Below, piece by piece: positions 56,465 through 64,000 of a stretch of DNA of 64,000 bases. The position numbers and the translations under genes are program-made. Source of the DNA: Zopfochytrium polystomum (lineage: Eukaryota; Chytridiomycota; Chytridiomycetes; Chytridiales; Chytridiaceae); assembly GCA_025765615.1 (NCBI GenBank), contig JAIVFJ010000073.1, positions 62,001-126,000 on the forward strand. Reading direction: 5' to 3'. Under the pieces are notes generated by a model, which made no database searches, was not told the DNA's origin, and saw only the letters and a list, made by a program, of their open reading frames with translations. Numbering within the stretch: the stretch's first letter is position 1; each line of letters starts with the position of its first letter.

Positions 56465-56817
56465 TGTCAGGAACAGGGCAGGACAGGACAAGGCAGACAA
56501 GGAACTGAGAGGAGTGATGATTGTATTGGAAACAATAATTCACTTGAGGGATGGGACAGGTCCCCCATCCCCCTTTTATACCTTTTGAGAGTGTTCCTTG
56601 TCAAGACTCCAAGAAAGTTCCAGAAAGAGCAATTAGTAATGCAATGATACCAATGATACCAATGACAACAAGACAAGTCAGGAAAGCAAAGAAGGTTCCA
56701 GAAGGTTCCACAAGGTTCCATGAAGGAATGTTCTAGAAGGTTCCAGAAGGTTCCAGAAGGTTCCATGAAGGAATGTTCTAGAAGGTTCCAGAGGTTTCCA
56801 GAGGGTGATTCATAACA
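56465..56817 (-). repeat. 3' LTR of the chromovirus, 353 bp
   Basis: TGTCAGG...ATAACA on plus. It contains one extra 45-bp unit of the GAAGGTTCCA array relative to the other LTR. Confidence 0.95.
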
Positions 56818-56832
56818 TCATCTCCCCCTTTT
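56818..56832 (-). promoter_or_regulatory. Polypurine tract overlapping the pol stop
   Basis: In element sense AAAAGGGGGAGATGA directly precedes the 3' LTR; it primes plus-strand DNA synthesis. Its last three bases are the TGA stop of pol. Confidence 0.85.
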
Positions 56833-59800
56833 AGGCCTCTTCTGCAACTTGGTGGGGTACCTGGTCTTGAACTCGAGCAGAAGGTCTTGGCAGTGAGTGA
56901 GGTTTGACTCAGGCTCCCAGGTGTTGTCAGCATCTGAGTAACCTTTCCACTTAACAAGGAACTTGAGTGTTCTTCCAAACCACTTGGCATCCAAGATTTG
57001 TTCAACCTCAAATTCCTCTTCACCTTCTACCTCAACTGGAGGAGGAGGAGGAACAACTCTGCCTGGAATGGAATTGGCCACAAACTTCTCTAAAAGGCTG
57101 ACATGGAAAACTGGGTGGATCTTCATGGATGCAGGGAGATCCAGCTTGAAGGTGACTGGATTGATTTGCTCCAAGATCTTGAAAGGACCCAACTTGAGGT
57201 TGTCTAGCTTGGGACTTGGTCTTTTGGTCTGCAAGTTCTTCCTCAGAAGCCAAACTTGCTGACCCACAGCAAGGTCATGGTCCATTCTGTGAGTGTTGGC
57301 AAATCTTGAGGCATCTTCTTGGGCTTGCTTCAGGGTGGAGTCCAGGAAGGTGCTGATGATCTTGAGCTTATGTAAGTGTGAAGCCGCAGCAGGAGCTTGG
57401 ACATTGGATAGGGTCTCTTGTCCCAGAAGATCTCCTCTTGGATTGAAGCCATAGGTTGCAAAGAAAGGAGATAGCTGGGTGCTTGAGTGGAGAGAATTGT
57501 TGAGAGCAAATTCTGCCAGTGGAAGGAGGGTGGGCCAATCATCCTGTTGATAGCTGACATAGCACCTCAAATACTGCTCCAGAGTCTGGTTTGTTCTTTC
57601 TGTTTGTCCATCAGTCTGAGGGTGATAAGCAGTTGACAGTTGAGACTTGATTCCAAGGGCTGCTGTGAGTGCTTTCCAAAATTGAGATCTGATCTGTGGT
57701 CCTCTGTCACTGACGATTGACTGAGGCAGCCCATGGAGCCTGAATATGTGCTGCAAAAACAGGTCTGCTGTTCCTTGTGCATCTATATTCTCAGTGCAGG
57801 GGATGAAATGGGCCAACTTTGTCCTTCTGCAGATGACAACAAGGATAGAGTCAAATCCATGGGATGGGGGCAGTTTCACAATGAAGTCCATGGATATTGA
57901 TGACCAAGGGCTGATGGCAATTGGGAGGGGCTCCAGAAGTCCATAGGGCTTGTGTCTGCTGGATTTGTTTCTTTGACAGGTTTCACAGCTGCTGACATAG
58001 TTCTTGATGTACTTCCTCATGCCTGGCCAGTAGAAGTCTCTGGAAACAAGCTCATATGTCTTGTGCTCTCCTGGGTGTCCAGCTGTTGCTGCATCATGCC
58101 TTGTCTTGAGTATCTCAAGTTTTTCCTCTTCTTGGCTGATTTGAATCTTGTGAGGCTTGGGGTCCTTGGAAATAGCATGGGCCCACACACTGTCAGGAAG
58201 CAATGAAAGGTGTGTCTTGGATGGTGGGGTGAAACCATCTCCCCCTTCAGGTGCAAGGTCTGTTCTTCTTGACAGGGCATCAGCCACAGTGTTAAGGTGG
58301 CCAGGAGAATAGCACAGCTTAAAGTCATACTCAGAGAGCAGTTCAGCCCACCTGGCATGCCTCTGCTTGAGCAACCTCCTTGCCCTGAAGAAGGTGAGGT
58401 TCTTGTGATCAGAATAGACAGAGATGCCTTTAGAACCAGCCAAGTAGTGTCTCCAGAATTTGAATGCTTCCACAATTGCAAGCAACTCCTTGTCATGGAC
58501 TGTGTAGTTACACTCAGCACTGTTCAGCTTCCTGGAGTAATATGCCACTGGATGCAGAGGAGCAGAGGGTTCCTGAGAGCTTGGCTGGGACAGAACAGCG
58601 CCAAGGGCATAGTCTGAGGCATCAGTTTCCAAGGTGAAGGGAAGCAAGGGATCCACATGCTTAAGGAGTGGTGCACTTGTGGTTGCTGTCTTAAGAGCTA
58701 GCCAGGCTTGCTCTGCTGCTGGGGTCCATTCAAACTTGGTGGTCTTCTTGGTGAGATCAGTGAGAGGCTTGGCTATGGCAGAATAGTTGGCAATGAAGGT
58801 TCTGTAGAAGTTGCAAAATCCAAGGAAGCTTTGAACATCCTTGATGGAATTTGGAGCCTTCCATTCAAGAATAGTTTGGATCTTGTCTGGTGCCATGGAG
58901 ATCCCTTTGTCAGACACAATGAACCCCAAAAACTCAATGGAGGTCTTGTGGAATTCACACTTCTCCAGCTTTGCATAGAGGTGATGCTGTCTGAGTCTCT
59001 CCAAGACAGTCTTGACATGTCCCATATGGCTTGCAGTGTCAGATGAAAATACCAGGATATCATCCAGGTAGACAATGACAAAAAGGTCCAGAATATCCCT
59101 GAAGATGTCATTCATCATGCCTTGGAAAATAGCTGGAGCATTGGTAAGTCCAAAGGGCATGACCAAGTACTCAAAGTGACCGTATTTGCATCTGAAGGCA
59201 GTCTTCCATTGATCCTGGGGCTTAATTCTGACCAAATTGTAGGCACCTCTGAGGTCAATCTTGGAAAATATCCTTGCATGGCTCAGTTTGTCCAGTAATT
59301 CAGAGATGAGAGGCAGTGGATAGCGGTTCTTGACTGTCATCTCATTGAGATCTCTGTAGTCCACACAGGGTCTCAGTCCCCCATCCTTCTTCTTGACAAA
59401 AAAGATGGGAGCTCCAGCTGGTGACTTGGAAGGTTGGATGAATCCCTTGTTCAGCATTTCTTCAATGTATTCTTGGAGGGCCTTGGCTTCTGGTGGAGAG
59501 AGGTGGTACAGTGGCTTGAAAGGTGGGCTGCAAGTTTCATCCTTGAGTGGGATTTCACAGTCATAAGGCCTCTGAGCTGGTAGCAGGTCTGCCTTGGTCT
59601 TGGAAAACACATCAGCATAAGGGAGATATTCTTTTGGTAGCTTGGATGCCAGCAAAAGGTCTGATGGGTCCAGGTTGTTGTGCTCCTCAGCAGTGGGGCT
59701 TGAATTCTTGACTGGGAACTGTGATTCTTGAATCTTTGACTGAGAGTTCTGTTCTTGGCAAAGACTGTGAGCTGTGGAACTTGAATCTTGAATGTGGACT

Positions 59801-60537
59801 GTGAACTGTGGTACTTGAATCTTTGACTGTGGGTTCTGTGAACAAGAGTCATGGCCATGACTGTGAGCTCTATGAGCTCTACTTGAATCTTGACTGTGAA
59901 CTGTGAACTGTGGAACTTGAGTCTTGGCTGGCTGTGAATCTTGAATCAAGGGCTTGAGAGCATGAGACTTGGGGGCTTGACTTGAGTTTTGGGTGACTGT
60001 TCCGATTGGTGGAGGTTGGACTTGACCAGTGACCCAATCAATGGCAGGGTTCTGGGCTTGCAGCCATGGTAATCCCAGGATGACAGAGAATGTGGGTGAG
60101 CCAAGATCCAATACTTCCAGATTGACCATGGATGGTGGAAAGTCTTGGATGTGGAGGTTTAGCTTGGTTTCATGGCTGATTTCCTTGAACAGAGCATGAT
60201 TGGCAAAGTGGACCTTGAGGGGTGTGGATTTCTTGATCGTAGGAATGGCACAAGACTTGGCAAGGGTGGCATCAATGATGTTGCAGGATGATCCAGAGTC
60301 TATAAGGGCCTTGGTTGTGATGGTTGACTTGGGTGAGAGTTGAATCTTGACATCCATGGTGAGTTGGTGGGGCTTGGAATCTGAGGTGTTTGTGGTGCTG
60401 GTGGTGGTGATGAAACAGGGGCAGCTTGGAGGAGGGTCCAGGGAATTGCCCCTCAGTGAGCCTGGACCTGGGAGTTTGGGTGCTTCTTCCTTGGGCAGTC
60501 CTTGACAGCATGCTCCTTGGAGCCACAGTAAAAACAC
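56818..60537 (-). CDS. pol: Chromovirus Pol polyprotein (PR-RT-RH-IN-chromodomain)
   Basis: About 1240 residues, open throughout. Protease with Asp80 in ALIDSGSSCNIID; reverse transcriptase from KSPAGAPIFFVKKKDGG, with LVMPFGLTNAPAIFQ and catalytic YLDD at 490-493; RNase H starting FTLETDASDYALGAVLSQ near 635; integrase HHCC zinc region (HDAATAGHPGEH ... CETCQRN, about 813-855); DDE core SMDFIVKL ... IVSDRGPQ ... GQTERTNQTLEQ; and a C-terminal chromodomain EFEVEQILDAKWFG to NTWEPESN near 1172-1222. The frame is -1 relative to gag and overlaps it by 85 nt, so the nominal first Met is not used; translation enters at the slip site near 60474. The chromodomain probably guides integration through modified histone tails. 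Confidence 0.95.
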   Translation of the reverse strand: MFLLWLQGACCQGLPKEEAPKLPGPGSLRGNSLDPPPSCPCFITTTSTTNTSDSKPHQLTMDVKIQLSPKSTITTKALIDSGSSCNIIDATLAKSCAIPTIKKSTPLKVHFANHALFKEISHETKLNLHIQDFPPSMVNLEVLDLGSPTFSVILGLPWLQAQNPAIDWVTGQVQPPPIGTVTQNSSQAPKSHALKPLIQDSQPAKTQVPQFTVHSQDSSRAHRAHSHGHDSCSQNPQSKIQVPQFTVHIQDSSSTAHSLCQEQNSQSKIQESQFPVKNSSPTAEEHNNLDPSDLLLASKLPKEYLPYADVFSKTKADLLPAQRPYDCEIPLKDETCSPPFKPLYHLSPPEAKALQEYIEEMLNKGFIQPSKSPAGAPIFFVKKKDGGLRPCVDYRDLNEMTVKNRYPLPLISELLDKLSHARIFSKIDLRGAYNLVRIKPQDQWKTAFRCKYGHFEYLVMPFGLTNAPAIFQGMMNDIFRDILDLFVIVYLDDILVFSSDTASHMGHVKTVLERLRQHHLYAKLEKCEFHKTSIEFLGFIVSDKGISMAPDKIQTILEWKAPNSIKDVQSFLGFCNFYRTFIANYSAIAKPLTDLTKKTTKFEWTPAAEQAWLALKTATTSAPLLKHVDPLLPFTLETDASDYALGAVLSQPSSQEPSAPLHPVAYYSRKLNSAECNYTVHDKELLAIVEAFKFWRHYLAGSKGISVYSDHKNLTFFRARRLLKQRHARWAELLSEYDFKLCYSPGHLNTVADALSRRTDLAPEGGDGFTPPSKTHLSLLPDSVWAHAISKDPKPHKIQISQEEEKLEILKTRHDAATAGHPGEHKTYELVSRDFYWPGMRKYIKNYVSSCETCQRNKSSRHKPYGLLEPLPIAISPWSSISMDFIVKLPPSHGFDSILVVICRRTKLAHFIPCTENIDAQGTADLFLQHIFRLHGLPQSIVSDRGPQIRSQFWKALTAALGIKSQLSTAYHPQTDGQTERTNQTLEQYLRCYVSYQQDDWPTLLPLAEFALNNSLHSSTQLSPFFATYGFNPRGDLLGQETLSNVQAPAAASHLHKLKIISTFLDSTLKQAQEDASRFANTHRMDHDLAVGQQVWLLRKNLQTKRPSPKLDNLKLGPFKILEQINPVTFKLDLPASMKIHPVFHVSLLEKFVANSIPGRVVPPPPPVEVEGEEEFEVEQILDAKWFGRTLKFLVKWKGYSDADNTWEPESNLTHCQDLLLEFKTRYPTKLQKRPKRGR
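60435..60480 (-). promoter_or_regulatory. Programmed -1 frameshift signal
   Basis: In sense the heptamer C CCA AAC (60480-60474) sits in the gag frame as X XXY YYZ. After a 5-nt spacer TCCCA comes a hairpin GGTCCAGG (60468-60461), 18-nt loop, CCTGGACC (60442-60435), with the gag stop inside the loop. Slipping back one base enters the pol frame as ..PKLPGPGS, which is open. Confidence 0.8.
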
Positions 60538-61376
60538 AGTCCCTGCTGGGCCCTCCTTGCTTTCTCCTCTTGGCTCAGAGGACCCTTAGGAAGTGTCTCA
60601 ACTGCATCCACTTGCATGGGTTCAGGAACTGTAAGAGCTTGAGGAACTGGGGTAGGTCTTGATGTAGTTCCTACTTGTCTTTGCTTCAGCCTCTTGGAGT
60701 AGAGTCTGTTGTCAATCTTGATGGCAAGGAGAATGTACTCTTCCAAGGTCTCAGGGATGTGCAGAGACTGGGAGAGCATGTCTTGGATAGACTCATGGAG
60801 ACCATCATGGTACAGCTCCATCAGAGCTGCATCATTGTATCCAGAGTCTCTGGCTAGTTGCTTGAATTGGTTGGTGTAGGCCACACAAGATTGCTTTCCT
60901 TGCTTGATATGCTTGAGCTTGGATCTTGCTGTCCAAGATGCGTAGGGGTCACCAAAGGTAGCTTCCAGCCCCTCCCAGAGCTCTTGCAGGGTGGTGGGTG
61001 TGCTTGGGAGAGATCTGTACCATGATTGAGCTTGACCAGACAGGAGGGTGCTTGTGAAAAGAACCTTGACTTGCTCACTGGGAAATCTTGAAGGTTGGAG
61101 AAGGATGACATTCTCCACAGCGGCCATGAAGTTCCTAAGGTCTTTGGCCAGCCCAGTGAACTTGTCAGGGCTGGGAACCTTGGGCTCTCTTGCTTGGTTG
61201 GCTTGAGGCAGGGGAAGAGCTTGATGTTCTTGTTGGTGAAGTTGTTGTTGAAGCTGGTGCTGCTGGTGAAGGACTTGTTCTTGAAGTTGGTGTGTCTGTC
61301 TTGAAAGGGCTTGTAATTGGTCCATCAAGGCTTGGAAGGCAGTTGCATCAGGGAAGGTGTTGTTTGGGTCAGACAT
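60453..61376 (-). CDS. gag: Chromovirus Gag
   Basis: 307 residues. An N-terminal Gln/His-rich coiled segment (residues 20-55) is followed by the retrotransposon capsid domain (KFTGLAKDLRNFMAAVENVI ... AQSWYRSLPS ... LEATFGDPYASWTARSKL ... LARDSGYNDAALMELYHDGL). The zinc knuckle CFYCGSKEHAVKDC has CX2CX4HX4C spacing, and a short basic tail ends at TGA. It packages element RNA in cytoplasmic particles. The ATG at 61376 is the first after the LTR, 41 nt downstream. Confidence 0.95.
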   Translation of the reverse strand: MSDPNNTFPDATAFQALMDQLQALSRQTHQLQEQVLHQQHQLQQQLHQQEHQALPLPQANQAREPKVPSPDKFTGLAKDLRNFMAAVENVILLQPSRFPSEQVKVLFTSTLLSGQAQSWYRSLPSTPTTLQELWEGLEATFGDPYASWTARSKLKHIKQGKQSCVAYTNQFKQLARDSGYNDAALMELYHDGLHESIQDMLSQSLHIPETLEEYILLAIKIDNRLYSKRLKQRQVGTTSRPTPVPQALTVPEPMQVDAVETLPKGPLSQEEKARRAQQGLCFYCGSKEHAVKDCPRKKHPNSQVQAH

Positions 61377-61403
61377 GATGGCAGAGAGTAGTGGGAGAGG
61401 GTG

Positions 61404-61414
61404 AAGTGAATTAT
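61404..61414 (-). promoter_or_regulatory. Self-priming primer-binding site
   Basis: In sense ATAATTCACTT lies two bases after the 5' LTR. It is the exact reverse complement of AAGTGAATTAT inside the LTR (61497-61487), which begins 35 nt after the start of TATAAAA and so coincides with the expected mRNA 5' end. No tRNA 3'-end complement is seen. Confidence 0.75.
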
Positions 61415-61416
61415 GA

Positions 61417-61724
61417 TGTCAGGAACAGGGCAGGACAGGACAAGGCAGACAAGGAACTGAGAGGAGTGATGATTGTATTGGAAACAATAATTCACTTGAG
61501 GGATGGGACAGGTCCCCCATCCCCCTTTTATACCTTTTGAGAGTGTTCCTTGTCAAGACTCCAAGAAAGTTCCAGAAAGAGCAATTAGTAATGCAATGAT
61601 ACCAATGATACCAATGACAACAAGACAAGTCAGGAAAGCAAAGAAGGTTCCAGAAGGTTCCACAAGGTTCCATGAAGGACTGTTCTAGAAGGTTCCAGAG
61701 GTTTCCAGAGGGTGATTCATAACA
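61417..61724 (-). repeat. 5' LTR of the chromovirus, 308 bp
   Basis: In sense TGTTATG...CCTGACA. It carries the promoter TATAAAAGGGGG at about 61532-61521 and the self-priming 11-mer. The length equals the solo LTR at 4183-4490. Confidence 0.95.
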
Positions 61725-61770
61725 CAAAACAAGTTCGCATGGTATAAAAAAAATTCAGAAGCACAGAAAA

Positions 61771-64000
61771 TCAAAGAGACGGAGCAAATTCTGGGCGGAA
61801 CTCAATAACAGAGGAAAATCCTAAACCCAAAATGAAAACAATTTCCCTTGAGAAGAGCTGCAATGTACCACGGAATTCAGGGGAAAGCCAGCAACAGACT
61901 TTTGTGACATCAGAGATGAACCAAACACCACCACGAAACACACCTTCCCCACTCTCCAGTCGCTGTGCTGACAGATTACGTGCACTAAACTTGTGTCCCA
62001 GGCTTGGAGCTGTGAGCATTACATCTCTACTTTCCACCGGCAATCCTGTCCTAAAGTTAACACATATTCTCTTGCCATTTTCGTTCTTCAAAACAACAGA
62101 TTGCCCATCAGCACTGAATGCACAAGACATTGTGAATGAAAAACCATCCAGCTTATGGAGTTCCTGGCCAGTGGAAGCATTCCAAATCCTGACTGTCTCA
62201 TCCCGACTTCCAGACACAACAAACTGCCCATCAGAACTGAATGCTGCAGAGTAGACATAATAAGAGTGTCCCTCCAGCTTTTGCAGCTCCTGGCCAGTGG
62301 AAGCATTCCAAATCCTGACTGTTTTGTCACAACTTCCAGACACAACAAACTGCCCATCAGGACTGAATGCTGCAGACATGACATAATCAGAGTGTCCCTC
62401 CAGCTTTTGCAGCTCCTGGCCAGTGGAAACATTCCAAATCCTGACTGCACTGTCATCACCTCCAGACACAACAAACTGCCCATCAGAACTGAATGCTGCA
62501 GAGTTGACAGAATGAGAGTGTCCCTCCAGCTTATGCAGCTCCTGGCCAGTGGAAGCATTCCAAATCCTGACTGTCTCGTCACGACTTCCAGACACAACAA
62601 ACTGCCCATCAGAACTGAATGCTGCAGACATGACATAATCAGAGTGTCCATCCAGCTCATGCAGCTCCTGGCCAGCGGAAGCATTCCAAATCCTGACTGT
62701 CTTGTCATCACTTCCAGACACAACAAACTGCCCATTAGGACTGAATGCTGCAGAAGAGACATAGTAAGAGTGTCCCTCCAGCTTATGCAGCTCCTGGCCA
62801 GTGGAAGCATCCCAAATCCTGACTGTCTTGTCATCACTTCCAGACACAACAAACTGCCCATCAGGACTGAATGCTGCAGAGTTGACAGAACGAGAGTGTC
62901 CCTCCAGCTTATGCAGCTCCTGGCCAGCGGAAGCATTCCAAATCCTGACTGTCGTGTCACAACTTCCAGACACAACAAACTGCCCATCAGGACTGAATGC
63001 TGCAGAGTAGACAAAATCAGAGTGTCCCTCTAGCTTATGCAGCTCCTGGCCAGTGGAAGCATTCCAAATCCTGACTGTCTTGTCATCACTTCCAGACACA
63101 ACAAACTGCCCATCAGGACTGAATGCTGCAGAGTGGACAGAATGAGAGTGTCCCTCCAACTTATGCAGCTCCTGGCCAGTGGAAACATTCCAAATCCTGA
63201 CTGTCTTGTCCCAACTTCCAGAAACAACAAACTGCCCATCAGGACTAAAAGATGCAGAGGTGACATAATAAGAGTGTCCCTCAAGAATATTTAAACAGGA
63301 AGGCCAAGATTTTGGTTGCCCCTTTAAAACTCTGGGGCATGACACACTTCCAGGCACATTCTGAACAAATGTCTTAAAAAATTCAGAATCACTAGGGGAG
63401 AAGGGAACAGCAGTGAAATAAACTTGCAAGGCAGATGCCTTGAGTGGAATGAGAAACTTTTGCACAACCTTTTTCATATCTTCCATCAGTGTGTGGAGTT
63501 GGTGTGTCTTGGCAAGAACAAGCTTCTGGAGCTTGGTCATGGCAGAAATAACCAAATTGAGGGAGTCAAGCAAGCTGCATGCTTCCAAGTAGTGATGTCC
63601 GTGTTGCAGAAGAAATTTTTGCAATTCATCAAAAAGAGTCTGATCAAGTAAATAGGATGGAGTGGTTGACACAGGCTTCTCAATTGCATCTCCTTGCAAA
63701 TTTTCGGTGGCCCCTTCAAATTTTTGTGGAGGAAGTTTCAAACTTCCTGGCAGACTGCTGTCCTGAGTGTCTTCCTCAGCATCAAACCACCTTTCATTAT
63801 GATCCCCATCACCATCACCATCTTCTTGGACATTCTTTTCAATATTTGAGCTGTGTTTGGGTAGCTCATTGGCTCCTGAGTCAAAGCAGTGTTCCCAGAA
63901 GTGATTCACTGCATATCTGACATGCTCAGGCATTCCTTGCTGCACTTTCTCATCAAAATCAGGAATCTCAGAGTGGAAATCTGAGAATGGCAGGTCACAC
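61771..64000 (-). CDS. NACHT-WD40 (STAND/NLR-type) receptor, C-terminal part
   Basis: The frame is open to the window edge, so the N-terminal and NACHT parts lie beyond 64000. The visible start SDFHSEIPDFDEKVQQ then PEHVRYAVNHFWEHC matches the segment after NACHT in fungal HET-E-like proteins (IPPxLxYAC-xFWxxHL). An acidic spacer and a helical region follow. Then come nine nearly identical 42-residue WD40 repeats (LEGHS-xx-V-x-SAAFSPDGQ / FVVSGS-x-D-x-TVRIWN), a tenth degenerate one, and a tail ending FRPEFAPSL. Such proteins act in non-self recognition and programmed cell death; ligand unknown. Differences between repeats concentrate at the surface positions known to vary in HET-E. The stop is 47 bp from the gypsy LTR. 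Confidence 0.88.
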   Translation of the reverse strand, partial: CDLPFSDFHSEIPDFDEKVQQGMPEHVRYAVNHFWEHCFDSGANELPKHSSNIEKNVQEDGDGDGDHNERWFDAEEDTQDSSLPGSLKLPPQKFEGATENLQGDAIEKPVSTTPSYLLDQTLFDELQKFLLQHGHHYLEACSLLDSLNLVISAMTKLQKLVLAKTHQLHTLMEDMKKVVQKFLIPLKASALQVYFTAVPFSPSDSEFFKTFVQNVPGSVSCPRVLKGQPKSWPSCLNILEGHSYYVTSASFSPDGQFVVSGSWDKTVRIWNVSTGQELHKLEGHSHSVHSAAFSPDGQFVVSGSDDKTVRIWNASTGQELHKLEGHSDFVYSAAFSPDGQFVVSGSCDTTVRIWNASAGQELHKLEGHSRSVNSAAFSPDGQFVVSGSDDKTVRIWDASTGQELHKLEGHSYYVSSAAFSPNGQFVVSGSDDKTVRIWNASAGQELHELDGHSDYVMSAAFSSDGQFVVSGSRDETVRIWNASTGQELHKLEGHSHSVNSAAFSSDGQFVVSGGDDSAVRIWNVSTGQELQKLEGHSDYVMSAAFSPDGQFVVSGSCDKTVRIWNASTGQELQKLEGHSYYVYSAAFSSDGQFVVSGSRDETVRIWNASTGQELHKLDGFSFTMSCAFSADGQSVVLKNENGKRICVNFRTGLPVESRDVMLTAPSLGHKFSARNLSAQRLESGEGVFRGGVWFISDVTKVCCWLSPEFRGTLQLFSREIVFILGLGFSSVIEFRPEFAPSL

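Larger units (their letters stand above)
56465..61724 (-). mobile_element. Complete Ty3/gypsy chromovirus
   Basis: LTRs at 56465-56817 and 61417-61724, flanked by the 5-bp duplication CAAAA at 56460-56464 and 61725-61729. Order in element sense: LTR, self-priming site, gag, -1 frameshift, pol (protease, RT, RNase H, integrase, chromodomain), polypurine tract, LTR. Both coding frames are free of stops, so it may be active. Fungal chromoviruses of this order belong to the Tf1/sushi group. The LTRs differ by a 45-bp tandem unit and at least one base (GGAATG versus GGACTG). Confidence 0.96.

Noticed and set aside
62155..63290. Regular 126-bp direct repeats that could be taken for a CRISPR-like or satellite array
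   Set aside because: They encode in-phase 42-residue WD40 repeats on the minus strand; the plus-strand frames (NKLPIRTECC...) are shadows.

Overview
The window looks like nuclear DNA of a filamentous or zoosporic fungus. The evidence is a Zn(II)2Cys6 transcription factor, a GATA factor, a NACHT-type WD40 receptor, a chromodomain Ty3/gypsy element, and spliced genes with short GT-AG introns rich in homopolymers. I cannot place the species; an early-diverging fungus is a guess. Two compartments alternate. GC-rich gene islands are rich in Ala/Pro/Ser tracts and carry microsatellites between genes. Lower-GC islands are made of nested transposons.

Layout: 1-9.7 kb transposon island (element B copies interrupted by a deleted gypsy element, a 5'-truncated C LTR, a solo gypsy LTR, a piggyBac-like relic). 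10.7-18.8 kb gene island, all on minus: a methyltransferase/D-Ala-D-Ala-ligase-like fusion, V-ATPase c'' (VMA16), hexokinase. 19-25 kb transposon island (B with a D solo LTR inside; a C solo LTR inside a gypsy LTR). 25.6-43.2 kb main gene island: an unrecognised Ser/Pro-rich protein, NRDE2, NUP43, a TRMT2A-type tRNA m5U methyltransferase, a CLD1/ABHD4-5-like hydrolase, a Zn2Cys6 regulator. 43.6-46.1 kb transposon relics. 46.3-50 kb a GATA factor and an unresolved small gene. 50-61.7 kb a copia relic split by a complete B element, a D LTR, a recombinase-like relic and a complete gypsy chromovirus. 61.8-64 kb the 3' part of a NACHT-WD40 receptor running off the window.

The genes are housekeeping or regulatory and do not form a pathway. 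The most informative material is in the mobile DNA. The intact chromovirus (56465-61724) has a 5-bp target duplication, an 11-nt Tf1-style self-priming match between predicted mRNA 5' end and primer site, and a canonical -1 frameshift heptamer with a hairpin between gag and pol. Its deletion derivative at 196-2737 has lost RT, RNase H, most of integrase and most of gag. It nevertheless has LTRs that look identical, a perfect target duplication, and an open frame across all three deletion joints. Its empty target site survives in two paralogous B copies in the same window. Elements B and C share TGTGAG...CTCACA termini and 4-bp target duplications and remain unclassified. Exon boundaries were read by eye from splice signals and protein continuity; no database search was possible.
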